Positions 10,470-22,600 are shown, counted from the stretch's first letter. The stretch is 64,000 nt of DNA from Bombardia bombarda (GCA_030512295.1 JAULSR010000003.1:3116001-3180000), one strand, 5' to 3'. Numbers and translations: made by a program. The notes: generated by a model not told the origin, from the sequence alone.

Positions 10470-12434
10470 ATGGCTGCCAAATCTTCCTTCCTCCCCCGAC
10501 TCTCCCTCTCTCGCGGTGACGCCCCGATCCTCCCGTTCCACAATCCGACAAAAGCCCCGATCAGAAGAAAGCCAAGCGAGTACAACATGTCAGACCTTTC
10601 GCCGCGATCCGAGGAAGCCCTCCTCGTCTCCCCCTCGTCCGGCCGCCGGAGCCCGTCCCCTTCTGCCGGCTTCAGCGACAAAGCAAGCACAGCTGGTTCA
10701 GCATCCAAGACAAAGCCTCGGGTTCTATTCACAGGGCCGCCTCCTCCAATCGCCGCATCCCGATTGCTATACCGTGACGAGGAGGATCGCAACACGTCTC
10801 ACCCACAGCGCAGCTTCGACGCCTCGTCCATCGCTCGGAATATCAACAGCGTCATCTTCGACAGAGTCTCGCCTGCTGCACGCGCCAGTAACCAAGGGGG
10901 AGACTACGAGCCCGACACAGTGTGGCGAAACCTACAGCATCGGGAAAGGGCGCTCCAAGCCGAGCTCCAACGCGTCCTCGATGCCCAGTCGGCAGGGCTC
11001 GCCGCCCATTTTGACCCCGATGGCGGTGGTGCGTCATCTTCAGGCAACCGCTCAAACGCAAGCGACGCCGGCAGCGCTTCCAATCCGCGCCGCTCGCGCA
11101 TCGGCCTCGAGCAGTCAACACGCACAGTCCAGAGAGGCGAGATAGTCCCCGTCCGCCAACCCCGCCAGAAACCCATGGGTCTCCGGGCTGCAAGGGCTGG
11201 GCTGGCCCGAAACATGTCGCTGTTGGCCGACCTGAAGGCGGAGGAGGACGCGAACTTGACCGCTGCGCTGAGCACCCGCAAGAAGGCACTGGCGCAGCTA
11301 CGCAAGTTGTCCGCGCGGAGAGAGGACATTACAGAGGAACTCCGGCTTCTTGAATCTGACAAGGAGGACCCTCTTGCACGCGAATTGCGAGAGCTTGAGG
11401 AGGAGAATGAAGGCGTTTCTACCGAGATTGCCGAGCTGCAAGAGCGGCTACTGGGTCTTCGAAACCGTAAGCGTTGGATTGATGGCAGGTTGGAGAATGT
11501 CAAGAATCGGCGGGAGGCTGGCTTGAGCGGCTACAAGGGCGCACTGAAAGACGTCGAAACCAGAGTGTCGGCTATCTTGAGGACGCCGCCCGTCAAGCCG
11601 CTGGACCTTGAGGCGATAGCGGGCTCACAAGAACCCAGTCATGGGTCGGAGAGCGGTAGCAAAAACAACTCCGACACTATCGAGGTAGAGCAGTCACCTG
11701 GCGGCGCCGAGTTTCTACGTCTGCGGCCTGACCGGCGGACCATACAGATGGCTAGGGAATGGTGGGACCTGGAGGTCGCCATTCTCGAGCGGCGCAAAAG
11801 GGAAGTGGACAACGAACGTACTGCACTCGAAGACGGGGTTGAGGTTTGGAAGAGCGCCGTCGAGCTCGTATCCAACTTTGAGGCTGGCCTAAGTAAGGAG
11901 ATCAAGCACGATCACGACCATGAGGGTAAAGGCAAGGACAAATCAGTTGAGACGACGCCTGAGCAGGCAATGTATGCGCAGCTGGATAAGATAGCATCTG
12001 TTATTGCTGGGCTCGAGGAACGAGTGCAGATTGCAGAGGATAGGGGCTGGAACCTCCTTATCTGCGCCATCGGCGCCGAGCTCTCCGCGTTCAGAGAAGC
12101 CGACATCATGTTGCGCGAGGCACTACGCGCTGCTAGGTTCGAGACCAGTGATGACGATGGTGAAAAGACGACTACGAACTCGGGGGGATTGGCCACCATG
12201 AGAAATTCGGCCTTCAACAGTCTTGGAACAGGCAATGTTAACAAGCCCTTGGTCGACCTTGATTCACATGAGGACCGGAGCTTGGAGAGCGACAACGAAG
12301 TGCCTGCAGACCTTCTTGTTTCTCATCAGCCAGAAACTCCTGCAAGTCCGTCGCTGAGTAGAGAGGACAGCGAAAACGAGGTCCCTCCGGAGTTCCTAGC
12401 AGAACACCGTCATGACGACGATGATGTTGAATAA
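10470..12434 (+). CDS. Coiled-coil protein, Atg28-like (autophagy-related) candidate
   Basis: Single exon, 654 aa from the ATG at 10470 (context CCAGCATGG; upstream in-frame codons lack an ATG). The N-terminus (FLPRLSLSR, then Ser/Pro-rich) is disordered and is followed by the conserved block RVLFTGPPPPIAAS. Two long charged coiled coils (about 240-370 and 415-490) contain LLADLKAEEDANLTAALS and a MAREWWDLEVAILERR segment. The tail is acidic (SDNEVP and SENEVP repeats, ends DDDDVE). From memory this layout matches proteins annotated in Sordariomycetes as autophagy-related protein 28, a coiled-coil factor first described in methylotrophic yeast pexophagy. I have no alignment, so the name is tentative; a generic structural coiled-coil protein is the alternative. 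The acidic 'NEVP' motif is repeated twice near the C-terminus. Confidence 0.85.
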   Translation: MAAKSSFLPRLSLSRGDAPILPFHNPTKAPIRRKPSEYNMSDLSPRSEEALLVSPSSGRRSPSPSAGFSDKASTAGSASKTKPRVLFTGPPPPIAASRLLYRDEEDRNTSHPQRSFDASSIARNINSVIFDRVSPAARASNQGGDYEPDTVWRNLQHRERALQAELQRVLDAQSAGLAAHFDPDGGGASSSGNRSNASDAGSASNPRRSRIGLEQSTRTVQRGEIVPVRQPRQKPMGLRAARAGLARNMSLLADLKAEEDANLTAALSTRKKALAQLRKLSARREDITEELRLLESDKEDPLARELRELEEENEGVSTEIAELQERLLGLRNRKRWIDGRLENVKNRREAGLSGYKGALKDVETRVSAILRTPPVKPLDLEAIAGSQEPSHGSESGSKNNSDTIEVEQSPGGAEFLRLRPDRRTIQMAREWWDLEVAILERRKREVDNERTALEDGVEVWKSAVELVSNFEAGLSKEIKHDHDHEGKGKDKSVETTPEQAMYAQLDKIASVIAGLEERVQIAEDRGWNLLICAIGAELSAFREADIMLREALRAARFETSDDDGEKTTTNSGGLATMRNSAFNSLGTGNVNKPLVDLDSHEDRSLESDNEVPADLLVSHQPETPASPSLSREDSENEVPPEFLAEHRHDDDDVE

Positions 12435-14823
12435 TCGGTTATTGATTATTCTTGAACTGGAAGCCGGGACTCGGAAATCCTCGGGTCTTTCATTGCACGT
12501 GCGAGGTTTCTGGTTTCTTGGAGATGGTGGTTTGAGCGGTATGAACTTACATATAATAGCAAACCGTTTCTTGAGTGGGAGAGAGAGACTTTTGGATCCA
12601 TGAGCCGGTACTTTGGTTAACTCTGCCTTAGACATCATTATGAAAGATTCTTTCAAACAGGCACAATGGCAATGATATTGTAATGTGTCGAAGTCCTTTC
12701 CACGCCCTCACACGTCTTACTACCGCTGAGCTCTGTTTCGTTGTAGTTTCTATTACGAACTATAATAACACAAGCACACCTCTATCTGTGACAGCGAACT
12801 GTCACATTCTGCCTCGGAGAAGAACCAAAGAACGAATCTGAATTGTGTCACACCGCATGAATTCAAATCATGTTCTTATCAAGGGAGTGCTTCAGTCATA
12901 TTGATAAATAACTCTGAGTTATGAGCTGAGAATACTCATTCTGGTGTTATTATTAAAATTAACATGATCTGACCCCTATGTCCGTACCTCACGCAAGCTT
13001 TTGCCAGCAGCGGGTCTGTATTTCTGCATTTCAAAATCTAGACCTAGAGTCTGTTTGGCAGCATTTCAGCCCCCAAAGCATAAGATTTGTCCATGTTGAA
13101 GCTCTCCGGAATGATGTTGATATGACACACAATTTCGGTAACACAGCGTCCAACCGAGCCACATGATAGCATGAAGTGATGCTAAAACAATGCACATTCT
13201 CTAACAGTAAATGTCTTGGCGCCGGGACTTTTTCCCCACGGCGCATTTCAATGCTATTACGTAGTATCAGATATGTATGGATATTTAATAACCCGCCGAT
13301 CGTATTAAATTGAGGTGCTTGAAGAGCGGGTTGGTGTCGTGTCTGGAAGAATCGGCCAGCACCCTTTTCTTTTTTGTTTTGCCCCTTTTTGACACCCATG
13401 ATATATGCTCACCAATCGTTTTTATTGGGAGGCAAACGAAAGTACCTGCTGTACAGTATCTTTCTGAGCCCTGAATTGTAACAAACACCTAGACTTAGTT
13501 GGTGATGTAGCGCACCGAGATGGGTTAAAGTGATGTGATAGCTGGACTAGACTGACTTAGCGCTTACGGCAAAAGTACCTACACAAGCAGGTCCGTGGGG
13601 CAAACACGGAACAGAAACGGAGTTGGGTATTCGTACTAATTGTAATCGCTAGTATGGAGCAAACGCATCCTGTCAATCCAGCCCTGGCGGTGCCAACATG
13701 ACATGGGCGTGTGGACGGCGGTGCCGGAGACAGGGTATTATTCCGTAGCACCCGATGAAATGGACGAAATGAGAAGAAATGTGGTTGTAACCAGGGGGCC
13801 ATTTTCCTTGGATTACCCCGTACACAGTAGACATCGGTGATTTGCTCTTGAAGACGGCGTTAAGCCTAGGCCACCTTGTGACCTTACCCAAGAACACACA
13901 AAATATGCGCGGGACTTATGGTTACATGTAACTGGTGCCCGTGTCGGTCCAATAAACGGCGGCTATTCGCTTGATTAATGCGGGACAAAATGTGCTGAAT
14001 ACTCCCGTCCCTTAGGTTCTTACATCCCATGTGGGAACCAGATGTAAGAACCTGGGTTTATTCGTACTTTCGTCTGCTCTACACCAACATAAGTTGGCAC
14101 TCAGATGCGCATGCAAGTAGTGCACTTCGTCGAGCCTGACGATCCATGCATGCCTCCAGTGGTCCAGGTGCCCCTGTGCCTCCTCCCTGTGCCCCCCTAG
14201 CACATATACTAGTTCTACACACAGCACGACCTTGACCACATCCATCACACTAGGCAGCTAACCCCAAAGGATTGTGTGCTAGGTCCCGGATTTACCGAAA
14301 AAAAACGGTCCACTGGGGAAGTGAGCAGAACCGAAGGACTTGGTTCAGGAGGATTTCGCCATCTTTCGGTGACAATAGGGGAAAGTCGATAAACTGGCCG
14401 CAGTGGATATCGAGTCTAAGTTGCCTAAACCGGATAGACAGCCGCTGACTTGTTGGTGCTATAGGCCAACCATCACGTCATGGCGAGTTCAATGCAGACG
14501 CTATCAGACGACGCTTACCTAAAATAAGTACTACACTCAATACAGTCAGCTCCCAACTTTTTCACCATCCTTTGCTTCGTGCTTCGGCCTCATCAGTCCT
14601 AGTCTCGTGGAAGGGTTGGATTGTGGCGCAGGCCAAGCGGACAAATTAAAGGATCGCTGCCCATCCTCCTTCGGATTTCCTGGGCCAGCCCAATTCAGAC
14701 CAGACATCACCTCTGTGCGGTACCACCAGATAACCGATACTTTGGCAGAGATTGATTCGCGACACACAGCATCATTGAGGGGCTGGCATTGATATTAAGC
14801 GAAGTGATGTCGCCAACAACACC
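12435..14823. other. Gene-poor intergenic region
   Basis: 2.39 kb with no convincing coding frame on either strand (all short, no domain or intron-compatible continuation). It separates the coiled-coil gene from the Clr5-domain gene, whose promoter must lie near the right end. Confidence 0.5.
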
Positions 14824-16888
14824 ATGAAGTCACGAGATCCAGCTCATCGCCAGCAGCAGCAGCAGCAGCAGCAACAACAACAACAACAACAACAACAACA
14901 GCAACAACAACAACAGCAACAACAACAACAGCAACAACAACAACAACATGAACAGCAACAAGCACAAAATCCGGCTGGCTGGGCCGGAGGGGACGAATGG
15001 GACGAGCATCGGGTCACCATCCAGAAGCTGTACCAGTCAGAAAACCTGTCTCTCAAGGATGTCATGAAAACCATGGAGGAGCGGCATGGGTTTCGAGCGA
15101 CGTAAGAAATCATCACGATTAGAGACTCGGTGCTACTATACTGTCGATATAGCTGCAGTGAACTAATGCGGCTGGATGATGCGCAGGCAGAGAATGTATA
15201 AAACGCGCATCAAGTCATGGGGGCTCGACAAGAACTTCAAGGAGTCCGAGGTGGTGGAACTCTTCCGGCTCAGGCGCGAACGGGACAGGATTGGCAAAGG
15301 GAGGTCGACATCCTACACCATCCGAGGACGTGAGGTCGACTGGGACAGAGTGCAAAGCTACGTGAGGCGCAAAGGCCTGGACGTCTCGCGCCTCATCGAC
15401 GTGGCGCCACCCTTCACCCCGTCGATAGGCTGCGAAATCACCTGCCGGACCCCGTCTCCCGACGTGGCACACGATGTGATGGACGACATGGCAGACGACG
15501 CCACAACCGACATGACACACGAGATCGCACACGACGCAGACACATACATGGTTCACCAGGATGGCATTGCCGCGGGGCTGTCGCCTTCTTCCTCGTCGCC
15601 AGGCGATGAGGCCATGTTCTCGTCAGTGACAAATTCCTCCGCCTCGAGTTTCCAGACGCCGTCGACAACCTCGGGGACAACACCACCACAGCATGTCGAT
15701 CACGAAGGGATCAGCATTGGCGTTGGTGATGGCCACAGCAGCGGCCAGTTACCCGTCTCCACTGTGCATCGACTGCCCGAAAGCGAAGGCTACGGATCAG
15801 CGGCGCCGCCCTTCATGATCAATACGCCCGAGGCGTGCGAGCGTTTCCAGGTGTCGCTGAACAGAGTGTACGAGACCATCGTCTACGTCGACGGCGACAA
15901 GGCCTGGGGCACGACCGAGTACTGGCTCCGCAACACGCGCTCGCTCGAGTGGCTGATGACGGTGCGGTACAAGCTGGCCTGGTACCGCGACTTCATGCAG
16001 TCCGAGTCGCTGCGCGGCCGCCAAGAGGTGCGGCGCTTCCGCAACATCAACCGCGCCTTCGCCATGCTCGAGCCCATCAGCGCCAGCATCGTCGGCGCCC
16101 GCCTCTTCTACCTCGTCAACTTCTTCCACACCTTTGCCGACGCCGGCCCCTTCCAGAACCCCTTCACCACCACCGCTCGCCAGCTGCTCGCCGTCGTCTT
16201 CTCCACCTGCTCCGTCTCGAGATCCGTCCGCATCGGCGACGACGCCTTCGAGGAGGCCCATATATACTACGGCACCAACGCCGCCGACTGTCACGACCCC
16301 GACTCCGCCCCCTCCCCCCCGTTTCAGGACAGCCGTCTCGACTTCCGCGAGTCCACCGGCCGCTTCATGGTCGCCATGCTCGGCAAAATGGTCAAGATGA
16401 TGGGCCTGTCTCTTCCCGTAAACGCCGCCCTGTTGCTGGACGAGACCCCCGACGGCTACCCTCTCCTCCCCGCCGAATTCTCCCCCTTCTCGCACATTAC
16501 CGGTCCGAGGAGGACCGAGAGCCGAAGCGCCCTCACACTGGACTCGGCCGTCTGGATGCTCGCGCAGCGCCGCGACGACACAACCGCCGAGCAGCAGCTC
16601 TTGTCCATCATGGCGCCGCAGGATCCGGGCGCAGTGGCGGCCATGAACCCGCCGTACTCGGCCTCCTCGTCATTGGCCTTTCCGCCTGCCCTGTCTTCCT
16701 GCCCGTCCGAGTTCTGCCGAAAGGCAAAGACGGCCATCACGCGCTGCGCGTACTACCATCTGTCCAAAATATCTGGCCGGAGGGAGGACCTGGCCAGTGC
16801 CAACGAGTTCAAGATGCGTTCTGTCGCCGGTTCCTTGTTGTTTGATACATATGTTAGCTGGGACGAGGCCGAGTTCTTATTTGCTTAA
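14824..16888 (+). CDS. Clr5-domain protein with N-terminal polyglutamine tract
   Basis: Two exons, 14824..15101 and 15187..16888 (659 aa); the intron has GTAAGA, a CTAAT branch and a GCAG acceptor. After nine residues comes an uninterrupted run of 32 Gln (10-41). A Clr5 domain follows: W..H..TIQKLY, LKDVMKTMEERHGFRAT, then across the intron QRMYKTRIKSWGLDKN. The junction restores this motif exactly, which supports the splice. A second conserved stretch (YTIRGREVDW, VQSYVRRKG) follows, then an acidic Asp/Met/His-rich region (about 210-240), a Ser/Thr linker and a mostly helical C-terminal half without a domain I recognise. Clr5 domains resemble small DNA-binding modules and are frequent in filamentous fungi; the name comes from a fission-yeast silencing factor. 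A nuclear regulatory role is likely but not shown. Confidence 0.88.
14851..14946 (+). repeat. (CAR)32 trinucleotide tract encoding polyGln
   Basis: 32 consecutive Gln codons; the first seven are CAG, then mostly CAA with scattered CAG. The interruption pattern is of the kind that stabilises a repeat against slippage, although the pure CAG start may still vary between strains. Confidence 0.95.
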
Positions 16889-17466
16889 TGGCGTGCTCGT
16901 TGGATAGGCAGTATGCAAGGTAACCCTGACGCATGTAATATCAGGCGAAAAGCGAGGGGGTGGGGTGGGTCAAGGGGTTCAGGAGTTGAATTCACCATGT
17001 CGAGTGCTGTTGATTTTGATTCTGTTTTTGCATTTCTGTTTTTGCATTTCTGTTTTTGCATTTCTGTTTGTTGGCTATTTCTTTCCCTTTGTCGTCTCAG
17101 TTCGCACTTATGCTATGTATTATGCCACCTTAGCATATGGAGTCGGAGTCAGTCTGTAGCATTAACAAGTGAACGGAGTTTCAAGTCATCAATCTAGATT
17201 CAATGGTTCAAGCTGCCAAATACCCTCCTGACCTGTTGTTTGATTTTCATGCGGCTGTCTCAACACGTAATTCAACAAATTGCCTGATGGCGGTGGGAGC
17301 CCGAGTATTCAAATGTATAAGTCGTAACTTTACCACAAACTCGCACTTTCACTCAATACCATCGCTGGACTTTCAATCGGGATGATCTTTTCAGATGGCT
17401 TGACTTTGTCCATTTGGAATTATCTGTGTCTCTCTCAAGTTTCCTGCTTCGGTCTTCAGCGAACAT
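16889..17466. other. Convergent intergenic region
   Basis: 578 nt between the 3' ends of the Clr5 gene (+) and the SDR gene (-). It contains a 14-nt tandem repeat and otherwise T-rich 3' UTR-like sequence. No gene seen. Confidence 0.55.
17023..17064. repeat. Three tandem copies of a 14-mer
   Basis: TGTTTTTGCATTTC is repeated three times exactly, followed by a partial copy, in the 3' flank of the Clr5-domain gene. Confidence 0.9.
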
Positions 17467-18412
17467 CTAGAAGACAGGCTCGCCCTCGGCGCAGTTGACA
17501 CCTTCGTCAACAACCCTCTTGACGGCAGCATTGATGTCTTCGTCGCCATCCACCAAGTCCAGCCAGGTGTTTTTGATGCCCTCACTCGCCAGCAGACCAT
17601 CAGCCACCTTGGCGACAGTCTCACGGCTGGTAGCTCCCCTCGAGTGCCTCGTCTTGCCCAGCTCGACCTTGGCCGCCGGCTCAGCTGTGAGCGTGCCCGG
17701 GCGGACATTGATGCCGATGAAATCGGATCGATTCTTGGAGGCAGTGTAGAGAGCTTCATCGGCGGCGATCTTGGCTTGATAGTAGGTCGGGTACTGCGCC
17801 TTGTTCACCTTGTCGGCCGCCTCCCACGACTCGCTGGACCACCAGGATGGGGCTTGGCGGCGACAAGCCAAGTAGGATACCAAGAGGAAGCGCGTGACGG
17901 AGGGTGTTGCGGCAGCGGCGTTGATGAAATGGATTGCGGCGTCGCGGTCGATGGCGAAGGTCTGTGATCTCATCAGTACATTCCTGGCTAATTCCTTCTT
18001 TTTTTCCCATTTTGGTTAGAGACTACTGGTAATGCATCACGTACCCTCTCAGCACCACCCTTTCCAGCTGCGCCTATTGAGTTCCAATCGTGTTAGTAAG
18101 GGGTAGATGTCCAGCTTTGTGAAAATCCTTACCCGCGCTGAACACGACGTAATCCGGCTTCACCTCGTCAATAATGGCCTTTGCCTGGGCCTCGGACTTG
18201 ACCTCTTCTATGCTGCGAACTAGGACGTTCAGTGGGCCAATGGTAGCTCCTTTGCCGTCATCGGCTGGCCTGAGGCTGTCGAGTTCAGCCACCTGATCGG
18301 GATTGCGAATGACGCTCGTCACGGCCCACGAGCGACGCAAGAGCAGGGGCGTGAGAAGCTGAGCCACCTTTCCGTGGCCGCCCAGGAGGAGAACGTGATG
18401 TGGCGGCGACAT
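17467..18412 (-). CDS. NAD(P)-binding SDR / epimerase-like oxidoreductase
   Basis: Three exons on the minus strand, 18412..18133, 18073..18045 and 17961..17467 (267 aa). The middle exon is only 29 nt and encodes AAGKGGAER; it makes the junction VVFSAG-AAGKGGAER-TFAIDRDAAIHFI, a block typical of small atypical SDRs. The N-terminus is a Rossmann strand with LLLGGHGKVA (dinucleotide loop GxxGxxA). A PTYYQAK segment supplies a YxxxK-like catalytic pair. Length fits the NAD(P)H-binding (PF13460-type) subfamily, many members of which are NADPH sensors or reductases of unknown substrate. The start at 18412 gives MSPPHHVLLLGGHG, directly leading into the first beta strand. Cytosolic; substrate unknown. 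Confidence 0.88.
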
Positions 18413-18742
18413 GTCTGGTTGATGCAAAATACTGCTACTGATGTTTGAGCTGGAGAACCCAACGGGGAGCAGATAGAATGATGTGGTGGGGTTCGAATTC
18501 CCCGCAGTTTACCGGGCAATGTCATCATCCCTTACCTAAGGTACGAAATACCCCACCTTGCCCACCTTCGTCCAATGCGGCGGCAGTCGCGGGAATGCAC
18601 CCCACCAACCCACCACGATCTCAAATTCTCAGCCGATAAGCCTTTGCTTTGGCCCAGAGCTTGGCTTGGTGTCCGGGTCAAGGTCACCGTCGCCGTCGCC
18701 ATATAGCACCCTTTTCATCTCGTCCCGGAGCGTGGCAATCGT
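18413..18742. other. Intergenic region upstream of the SDR gene
   Basis: 330 nt, promoter of the SDR gene. A TTCGAATTCCCC stretch near 18489 resembles a tRNA T-arm, but no acceptor stem or D-arm matches it, so no tRNA is called. Confidence 0.5.
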
Positions 18743-19245
18743 CTAGTACTCGCTGTCGGACCCTATGATGTTCAACGAGAGGTTTGCCGCCTGTATCCAG
18801 GTCTGGTGCATGGACCCAAAGTTGGAGACACATAGACGGCGGCTGACTACACGTCCAACAAGGGGGCGCAGAACACTGGGTGCCGCCAGCGCAGCCCCCG
18901 CCAGCGCAGCCCCCGCCGACATCATCAAGCCGTCCCCGATGTCGAGACGGTTGCGCAGATAATCCTCATTCCGACCTGGGTCAATGCGTGGTCAGCATCA
19001 TCCTTGGCCTCGCGGGTAGAAAAACCGACAGGGGCAGCCTTACAGAGAGGTAATCCGGCAGTGAAGCGGCTGGCCACTTGTGCTGCCACCATGCGCATTG
19101 ATCAGAGGAGGTCGATCTCTTTCCATTCACCCAAGAAAAGATGTTCTATGGCATAGAGAGCTACATATACGACGAGACAGGCCGATATGATCCCTAACGG
19201 GCTCGTGAAGCTGGACTCCCGAAGGAACTCCGGCATAGGTGCCAT
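18743..19245 (-). CDS. Possible small membrane protein (three-exon model, uncertain)
   Basis: Model: exons 19245..19131, 19082..19044 and 18975..18743 (128 aa), with introns of 48 and 68 nt (GTGAAT...GGCAG and GTAAGG...CCCAG). It begins MAPMPEFLRESS and has a hydrophobic segment (GIISACLVVYVALYAIEHLF, about 18-37) and an Ala/Gly-rich second segment (MSAGAALAGAALAAP). The ends are compatible in frame through both introns, which is the main support. No family is recognised. The 48-nt intron is short, and the exons could equally be chance frames or the remnant of a longer gene. The second exon could alternatively start at an ATG just inside the first intron. Confidence 0.3.
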
Positions 19246-19679
19246 ATATGGAGTATTCGATGCTGTTTCAAGGAACTGGTGCCGAACATTCACACGCGAG
19301 TGTCGAGGCTTACTTGGTAAAAGAAATATATGCAATGTTAGGGGATCATGACTGTCTTATAGATGGGCCACTTTGATGTGCTATATTCTCTTGCAACCAT
19401 GACCGCTAGCAAGAGGCTGGTAGGCACGGATAGACACAGGCAAGGACACTCATCGGATACTACGAAGTGGATTAGCCACAGTTTTGGTACAGCACATACC
19501 AGGCGAACGTGTTATCCATCTGTACTTGACGCGAGGTAGCTGGCGCGGCGCTGAGGAGAAATCATGTCCGTGGATGATGGGATGGACATTTATATGCCCT
19601 CGTGACTATCATCTGTATAGCCCAAATATCTTACCCCGTTATCAGACACTAAGGTATGTAGCAGATGCTCTGGTATTTG
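19246..19679. other. Intergenic region
   Basis: 434 nt downstream of the transcription-factor gene, with no coding signal. It would be promoter for the doubtful gene at 18743-19245. Confidence 0.5.
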
Positions 19680-22600
19680 TTACAACCTCAGGAAATCCAA
19701 GTCGAGGTTCCTAACAACAGGACTAATGCTCCGCTTTTCCCTGCTTCCCGTCACATTCTCCACATTTTGCACCAGGTCGTTCAGACTCATGGGGATCAGC
19801 CCTCCCACATTGATCATCCAGTCCAGATCGCGGTCGGCGATAAACCCGAACCGAGCCTCTGCACTGCCAAAATCCGGTCGCCCGCTGTTCTCTTCGCTGC
19901 CGCCACCGCTGCTCCTGCTGCTGCAAGGAGAGCCGACTATCGGACTGATTGCATTCGCGGCTCCGTCGCCAATCTTTGTCAGATCCAAAGTAACAGACTT
20001 GCCACCCAGACTGTACTTGGTGGCACTTGGGGCCAAGTCCAGGCCAGATGGTTCAGCAAGCCAATCTTCAATAGTCACGTCGACTGTCTCGTCGCCGTGG
20101 TCATGTGGTCGCAGCATCGCAACATCATCAGAGCTATCCGCAGAAGGAGTACTGGCCAAGGCGCAGTTGTCTACATCAACGTCCATCACAGCGTCTTGCC
20201 CAGCATCTGTCACTCCGTTCAAGAAGTCAAATTGGAACGTGGCGTAATTTTCAGAGATCCCCGAAGAAGCATCGAGTGAACGGTGCCGATCATGTCTATC
20301 ACCGAGGCCAAAGGTTTTGTGGCTTTGGGATGATTTGGGTGGCGTCGGGTACGAAAAGGTGCTGTGAAAGTGAGGATTCGGAAATGCCAACTCCGACGAA
20401 CGTCGACTTGGCATGTGACGCCGTTTCTTAAATACAGGCGCCCCGTCATCAACTGCACCAGAAGTAGCGTACCGGGGATGTAAGACATAGCTCACGTCCC
20501 CGGGAGTGGAATTCCATTGCTGGGGCCCGAAAATGACCTTGCGGCTGCCATCCGCGGTTTGACTGGAATGGTGGATGATAGCGTTAGGTCCCACGGTGCT
20601 CGAGACGGCCAGATTGGCGCGTATATCAGCGAGAACGGATCTGAGCAGCTGGTACATCTTTGCGGCTGGTTGATAGACTCGGCTCATGTCATAAATGGCT
20701 GCGGAAAGCACTTGGAGATACCGCAGGTTGCTCTGGTGGTCAAGACCCTTGCTTCCATGTGCCAGTTCAGCCATGAGAGCGATTGCTGAAGTTCCTGCAT
20801 GCTGAATCCCTGCCGAAGACATCTTGCGTCCATCAAAACGCTGTCGATGTTGCCAGAATACTCGAGCTACTCGAACGGCATGCTGCGTACATATGCTGCG
20901 AGACAGTGACACTCTGTTATCATCATCGATTGACGCTGGGCTCTTAGGGAGCTCGTGATCCATTTCGGAAGGACCATATTTCGCCCAAGGTCTATGCAGG
21001 AGTATCATGCAAACATGGTACTGTTGGTGAAGGGCAAAAAAGCTAAAGGGGGCGGATTTGATGTTGGCAGGCTCCCAGGTCAAATGACCTGGTAGACGAC
21101 GGTGCCAGTTTTGAAGCTGGCGATCCAAAGTAACAACATGTAGTTGCGCGTTATCTTCCAATTCGTTCATGGCGTACATGTCAGTGGTACTGTGAGACGT
21201 ATTCTGGAGGTCTGCAATCCTGGCGGCTAGGCTCATAAGCTCCACCATTTGTTGGCGTGCCGTTGCGTCCGTTCTCTTCAGGTCATCAGTAGCAATACCC
21301 TGGTATGGAGGTAGAGAATTGACGGATGATAGAGAGTGATGGCTTTCTTCCGTTAGTTCGAACCCGATATCCTGGATTTTGATGCTCGTCGGACGACCTA
21401 AAAGAAGCGCCCATCGTCGGTCGAACATGACACAGGCTGTCATCACTTGGCGCCTGATCTGCCTTTCCTTTTCGGTAATCATGGGACTACTGCATTTAAC
21501 ATGCAATCCAATATCAAACGCAAGTCGGATTGCCATACCTGCATGTGAGGGTGTTCGTTAGTATGTCTGCTACGCTTTGAAGGTGGGGGTGGGGTGTGCA
21601 TACCCGAGTACATCCAGCCAGCAGTGTCCCTGCCGACACCATACTCCAAATTAGAGAGAAGAAGCAAGGCTTGAACACTTGGTATCCCGCCAGGCCTTTC
21701 TAACTCAAGATTGGCGGTGTGCTTCGTCTCCCTATGGAGTGTGCTTTCCCAATTCCCAAGCGCCAATCTCTTCATATCCTCTCGATCTCTATCAGCAAAC
21801 TTATATCCAGACGCCAGAATGGCAATGTGGAGGAACTCTGAGTAGAAGTTTGAGTTTTGCGAGTCTCTATCAGCCTCGAAAGCTGACCGGTCAACCACTT
21901 GAAGGGTAGGATCGTAGTGAGCCCAGAAGCAGGCCGTAAGATAGTCAAGTGTGGATGAACAGATAGATCGTATGGATCTCACGGTGCAAAGGACTTGTTC
22001 GGGCACCTCCTTGGAGCTAATCTGACTCAAAGACCCGGAACCGGCATAGACATGACCGTTGGCCGTAGAGCCGAAAAACTGGGGTCGACTGCATGTTCCG
22101 TCGAACGAAAAGTTTCCCTTTGCGCCCAAGAGGAGTTGACGTACCCTATCGCCGTCCCTCGAGTTTGCGTCATGTAATAGCGCCGGCTCGATGAAACAGG
22201 ACTCGGTTGGGTAGCTCTCAACAGGGTGATATGTTTTTTCAAGCTTGTTTGTAACTTGAATTTCCTCTCCAGCTTTGGACCCAACAGAGGTATATGCCCC
22301 TCGCTCCGGGGAGCTTGCTTGAATGGATTCCGCAGTGCTTGGAATGTCGTGGGTTTGGCTATCCTCCCGCTCCTGAACCTGTGCTTCCTGTCTTGTTTTT
22401 GGGGGGTGGATGGCTGGAGGAGGTAACACGCCGCGCTCCTTGAGCATTCCTTCAAGTAAAGTGATTCGGCTAGAGAGCGAGGACATGTATGCTTTTGAAA
22501 TGGGCCTACTAGGAGTTAGATAGCCGCAATTAGGTGAATAGTAGGTATTGGCTACGTACCGCCGCCTTTCATCGTCGTTCTTTATGATGCACTGAGCTCC

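Noticed and set aside
15797..16845. Long frames in other phases inside the Clr5-domain gene
   Set aside because: GC-rich codon bias opens shadow frames; the Clr5 motif and the splice identify the true frame.
18480..18520. Possible tRNA T-arm (GGGGTTCGAATTCCCC)
   Set aside because: The pairing G53-C61 is not met and there is no matching acceptor stem, D-arm or anticodon arm upstream.
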